Assembly (NCBI GenBank): GCA_029975965.1
Contig: JARKOV010000160.1
Span: 1 to 33,534, forward strand
DNA: 33,534 nucleotides
Reading direction: 5' to 3'
Source: Anaerolinea sp.
Lineage (GTDB): Bacteria; Chloroflexota; Anaerolineae; Anaerolineales; Anaerolineaceae
Shown here in pieces: positions 30,788 through 33,534 of this stretch. The position numbers were made by a program, and so were the translations under genes. The notes below the pieces were generated by a model. It ran no database searches and had not been told where the DNA came from. It was given only the letters and a program-made list of their open reading frames with translations. Positions within the stretch are counted from its first letter, which is position 1. Every line of letters starts with the position of its first letter.

Positions 30788-33058
30788 TCACCTGCCCTCC
30801 TCCACCCATAACCTTTCCCCGTCCGTCTGCAGGTGCGCCCAACCGCCGGATGCCAGCCTGCCCGGCTCGAACAGGTAGGGCGTGCCGAGCGCCTGCCAAT
30901 CCGCCAGCGGGGCGGCCTTGAGGTCGGCGGGGGTGAGCAGCACCGCGGAGGCCCAGGCGGTCTCTGCCTGCGCCAGCTCGCCGGGGGCGTAACCGCCGGG
31001 CAGCAGCGCGGCGAAGTTTTTCCACTCCACCCACAGGGCGCAGCCGGACTCCTGGCAGGCCAGCGCGCGCGCTTGCGCCCCATCCCCCAGGTCGAGCGCG
31101 TCCCCGGGCTGCAGGCGCTGCGGTTCCAACCCGCGCTCGGCCAGCGCCTGCTGCAGATTGCGGCCGCTGGCGTTGCCGGGCAGGTCCGCGCCCAGGTAGA
31201 CCGCTGTGGGTGGGAAGCGCGCCAGGCTGTCGGGCAAGCCCTTGAGCGCGTTGGCGGCGGGGTTGTCGATCAGCAGCGCGTCCAGGTGGCGGTCGAGGGG
31301 TGGCAGCCAGCGTCCCAAGGCTGCCGAGAGCTGGCTGGCGCGCGGGCCGCCGTTGATCAGCACGGACTCCCCGCCGGGCGCGCGCAGCAGGAAGGCGCTC
31401 TCACCGCCCAGGGTGAAGGCCAGCACGTGCAGCCGCCCGTCCCCACTCGCCAGGGCCTGCCGCCAGGCCATCCCGGCCAGCCCCGCCAGCACCAGGATCA
31501 CCGCCGCCGGGCTGAGCCTGGGCAGCTGCGCCTTCAGCCACTGCCCGCCAAAGGCCAGTGCCAGCAGCACGGCGTAGACCAGCAGCACCCAGCCCAGCCC
31601 GCCGGGGCCGGTCACCCACTCCGCACCGGGATTCTGCCCCAGCCAGCCGACCACGCGCAGGGTGTAGGCTGCCAGCCCCCAGGCCGGGGCCGCCAGCAGG
31701 CCGCCCAGCGGAAGCCAGATTAACCCCGCCAGCACGGCCAGCCCGGCGAAGATCATCAGGTAGGGCTGCGCGGGCAGGATGAGGAAGTTGGCCAGCGGGG
31801 CGACCAGCGAGATGCGCCCGAAGTGGTACACGATCACCGGCAGGGTGAAGGCCTGCGCGACCAGGGTGAAGAGCACGTTCTCGGCCAGCAACCCGGCCGC
31901 CGTTTGCGCCGCCCGCCCCGGCAAATGTCGCTCGGCCGCTCGCAACGCCCAGCCCTCCAGCCGCGCGGCATAGACCACCAGCCCGAAGGTGGCGGCGAAG
32001 GAAAGCTGGAAGCTGACGTCCCAGGGCAGGTCGGGGTGGAACAGGCTCATCACCCCCGCCGCCAGGAAGAGCGCGTTCAGCCCGCCACTGCGCCGCCCGA
32101 TCTGCACCGCCACCAGGCTGAGCCCGCTCATCACCGCCGCGCGCACCACCGAGGCGCCCGCCCCGACCATGACCGTATAGCCGGCCAGCGCCAGCAGGGC
32201 CGCCAGCGCCGCCCACCAGCGCGAGAGTAGCCGCCCGAACAGGCTGGCAAACAGACCGGCGAGAATCGCCATGTTGAAGCCCGAAATCGCGATGATGTGC
32301 GCGGTGCCCGTGCGGCGGAATGCCTCCTCCGTCTCTGGCGGCAGGCCCTTGTCCAGGCCGAGCAAGATGCCCTCCAGCAGCGGGCCTTCCGGCGGCGGGA
32401 ACAACGTCTTCAGGCTGGCCTGCGCTCGCTCGCGCAGGGCGTAGATGGCCGCCAGCAGCGGGCTGCCCGCGCCGGTGCCCAACCGCCTGGCGCGCGGATA
32501 GGCCATGGTTGCGTAGACCCCTTGGCGGGCGAGGTAGGCGCGGTAGGAGAAGTCCTCGGCTTCCGGCGGTGCTGTGAGCGAGCCGGTCAGCGCCAGCCGG
32601 TCGCCGTAACGCCAGTCTGCGCCGGGCGGCAGCATCACCTGAAGGTCGCCGCGCACCGCAAGCGGGGCGGCTTCAGCGTCAGGCTGGATCGACTCGGCGC
32701 GCAGGCGCAGCAGCGCGACCGTGTCGCGCCGGTCGGGCGGCGCGGACACCCACCCGCTGACCACGGCCGAGTCCGTGCCGTTGTAATGGGCCAGTTCGGT
32801 GGGGCCAAAAGCCGGGCGAGAGAGCTGGTAGCGCAGGCCTCCGGCCGCTAACGCCGCCAGCAGAAGGACAGGAGGCAATTTGATGCGCCGGTCGGTGTGG
32901 CTCAGCCACGCCAGGTTTCCCCACGGCGCGCGCTGGAGCAGCGGCCACAACCCGAGCGCCAGCAGTCCCAGCGCCAGCCAGGCGCCCCAATGCGCGCCGC
33001 TCCAATCGGCGATCAAGATTCCGGCGATGAAACAGAGCGAGAGCCAGAGCAGCGGCAT
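30788..33058 (-). CDS. comEC: ComEC/Rec2-family DNA uptake channel with degenerate C-terminal domain
   Basis: A 756-residue polytopic membrane protein for import of single-stranded DNA during transformation. The N-terminal DUF4131 part (about 1-195) includes an OB-like soluble domain. The Competence domain (about 225-500) has GTAHIIAISGFNMAILAG (251-268) and SVVRAAVMSGLSL. The C-terminal domain (from about 540) is placed as the metallo-beta-lactamase domain: LLRAPGGESVLINGG. The zinc motif THxHxDH is replaced by DNPAANA (598-604), and the Asp of the DxGQGD turn is lost. Channel function may remain; nuclease activity is unlikely. The rest of the competence machinery is not in the window. Confidence 0.92.
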   Translation of the reverse strand: MPLLWLSLCFIAGILIADWSGAHWGAWLALGLLALGLWPLLQRAPWGNLAWLSHTDRRIKLPPVLLLAALAAGGLRYQLSRPAFGPTELAHYNGTDSAVVSGWVSAPPDRRDTVALLRLRAESIQPDAEAAPLAVRGDLQVMLPPGADWRYGDRLALTGSLTAPPEAEDFSYRAYLARQGVYATMAYPRARRLGTGAGSPLLAAIYALRERAQASLKTLFPPPEGPLLEGILLGLDKGLPPETEEAFRRTGTAHIIAISGFNMAILAGLFASLFGRLLSRWWAALAALLALAGYTVMVGAGASVVRAAVMSGLSLVAVQIGRRSGGLNALFLAAGVMSLFHPDLPWDVSFQLSFAATFGLVVYAARLEGWALRAAERHLPGRAAQTAAGLLAENVLFTLVAQAFTLPVIVYHFGRISLVAPLANFLILPAQPYLMIFAGLAVLAGLIWLPLGGLLAAPAWGLAAYTLRVVGWLGQNPGAEWVTGPGGLGWVLLVYAVLLALAFGGQWLKAQLPRLSPAAVILVLAGLAGMAWRQALASGDGRLHVLAFTLGGESAFLLRAPGGESVLINGGPRASQLSAALGRWLPPLDRHLDALLIDNPAANALKGLPDSLARFPPTAVYLGADLPGNASGRNLQQALAERGLEPQRLQPGDALDLGDGAQARALACQESGCALWVEWKNFAALLPGGYAPGELAQAETAWASAVLLTPADLKAAPLADWQALGTPYLFEPGRLASGGWAHLQTDGERLWVEEGR

Positions 33059-33092
33059 GGGTGAAACTTGCCCAGGATCTATCCGAAGTTGT

Positions 33093-33121
33093 TAATTTGT
33101 GCGGCGAAGCCGGACAAATTA
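33093..33121. repeat. Hairpin with GCGAAGC core
   Basis: TAATTTGT/ACAAATTA outer arms and CGGC-GAA-GCCG inner stem with one G/G mismatch. It is between the nitroreductase stop and the ComEC start on the minus strand; no gene is in the 95-bp gap. Confidence 0.65.
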
Positions 33122-33153
33122 CATTGGTGACCTCAAGGGTCGGCCAGGCATGC

Positions 33154-33534
33154 TTAACTGAGGATCAGCTCGTCCAACGAGCGCTTGGGCACGTGGTGCA
33201 CCCCCTCGGAGTCGCGCCAGTAACGGATGTCCCCATCCTCGCCGACCGGCTCGAGGCGCACCGTCTCAGCCGGCACGCCCAGCGCCAGGACGAGCAGGAT
33301 TTCGTACTTCATCGGCAACTGCAGGATTCCGCGCAGCTTGTCGCGCTGCACCGAGCCGACCATGCAGCCGCCCAGGCCGCGCTCGGCGGCGCCGAGCAAG
33401 ATGGTCTGCGCGGCGATGCCGTGGTCGCAGCCGGCGTTCTTGCTGATCTCGGTGTCGAGCAGGATGATGATGTACCCGGCGGGGCGCTCTCCCTCGGCCG
33501 GGCCGGGCCAGTCGCGCAGGTAGCCCGCCCAGGC
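33154..33534 (-). CDS. Nitroreductase-family protein, C-terminal part
   Basis: The last 126 residues of an FMN-dependent nitroreductase-like oxidoreductase, running off the right edge. Typical end features are DHGIAAQTILLGAAERGLGG and CMVGSVQRDKL (the helix and turn over the flavin), the strand EILLVLALGVPAE, and the terminal YWRDSEGVHHVPKRSLDELI, found in the subfamily that ends in HHVPKR. The 5' end and dimer-interface residues are outside. The gap to ComEC is 95 bp with a hairpin, so co-transcription is possible but unproven. Confidence 0.88.
   Translation of the reverse strand, partial: AWAGYLRDWPGPAEGERPAGYIIILLDTEISKNAGCDHGIAAQTILLGAAERGLGGCMVGSVQRDKLRGILQLPMKYEILLVLALGVPAETVRLEPVGEDGDIRYWRDSEGVHHVPKRSLDELILS

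Overview
This 33.5 kb window is bacterial. Most of it is GC-rich and densely coding. A stretch at about 23.0-30.6 kb is visibly more AT-rich and looks acquired. No rRNA, tRNA or CRISPR array is seen. Three features suggest Chloroflexota (Anaerolineae-like), probably from an environmental assembly: TATAAT boxes placed exactly 6 nt before start codons (leaderless genes), lipoproteins with long Thr/Pro linkers, and many degenerate intergenic repeat families. That assignment is an inference; there is no marker gene to settle it.

Layout. (1) 1-5411, minus strand: an operon of glycyl-radical activating enzyme, glycyl radical enzyme (GRE), PLP aminotransferase, APH-type small-molecule kinase and a HAD phosphatase that runs off the left edge. 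An MFS transporter lies just upstream on the same strand. (2) 7.2-13.9 kb: a CBS-pair protein, a PcrA/UvrD helicase with a leaderless start, a DMT-family exporter, a tandem hairpin repeat array, a zinc-ribbon protein and an aldo/keto reductase. (3) 13.9-19.7 kb: a nucleoside deoxyribosyltransferase-like protein, a methyltransferase broken by one in-frame TAA, a THUMP RNA methyltransferase, a GNAT acetyltransferase, and a GH172/DUF2961 protein converging on a URO-D-like protein at a textbook terminator. (4) 19.7-23.0 kb: repeat clusters, a dienelactone-hydrolase-like enzyme, two VOC proteins (one fused to a degenerate pterin dehydratase domain) and a small ORF. (5) 23.0-30.6 kb, minus strand: three RHS C-terminal tips, each followed at once by a candidate immunity gene, with an IS110-family transposase and two IS110 fragments among them. 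(6) 30.8-33.5 kb: ComEC, whose C-terminal metallo-beta-lactamase domain has lost its metal motif, and a partial nitroreductase.

The two most interesting systems are the GRE operon and the RHS tip array. The GRE has a recognisable glycyl-radical loop and Cys loop but lacks the Glu two residues after the catalytic Cys that eliminase-type GREs use, so its reaction is not predictable from known classes. In the tip array, two tips carry extracytoplasmic-type peptidases (HExxH and M23) and are each followed by a lipoprotein. The third carries a PD-(D/E)XK-like nuclease and is followed by a soluble cytosolic protein. The immunity location therefore appears to match the toxin's site of action.

Intergenic space is rich in small structured repeats. 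Several hairpins share a GCGAAGC-type core, and one such element has inserted into the RHS core and shifted its frame.
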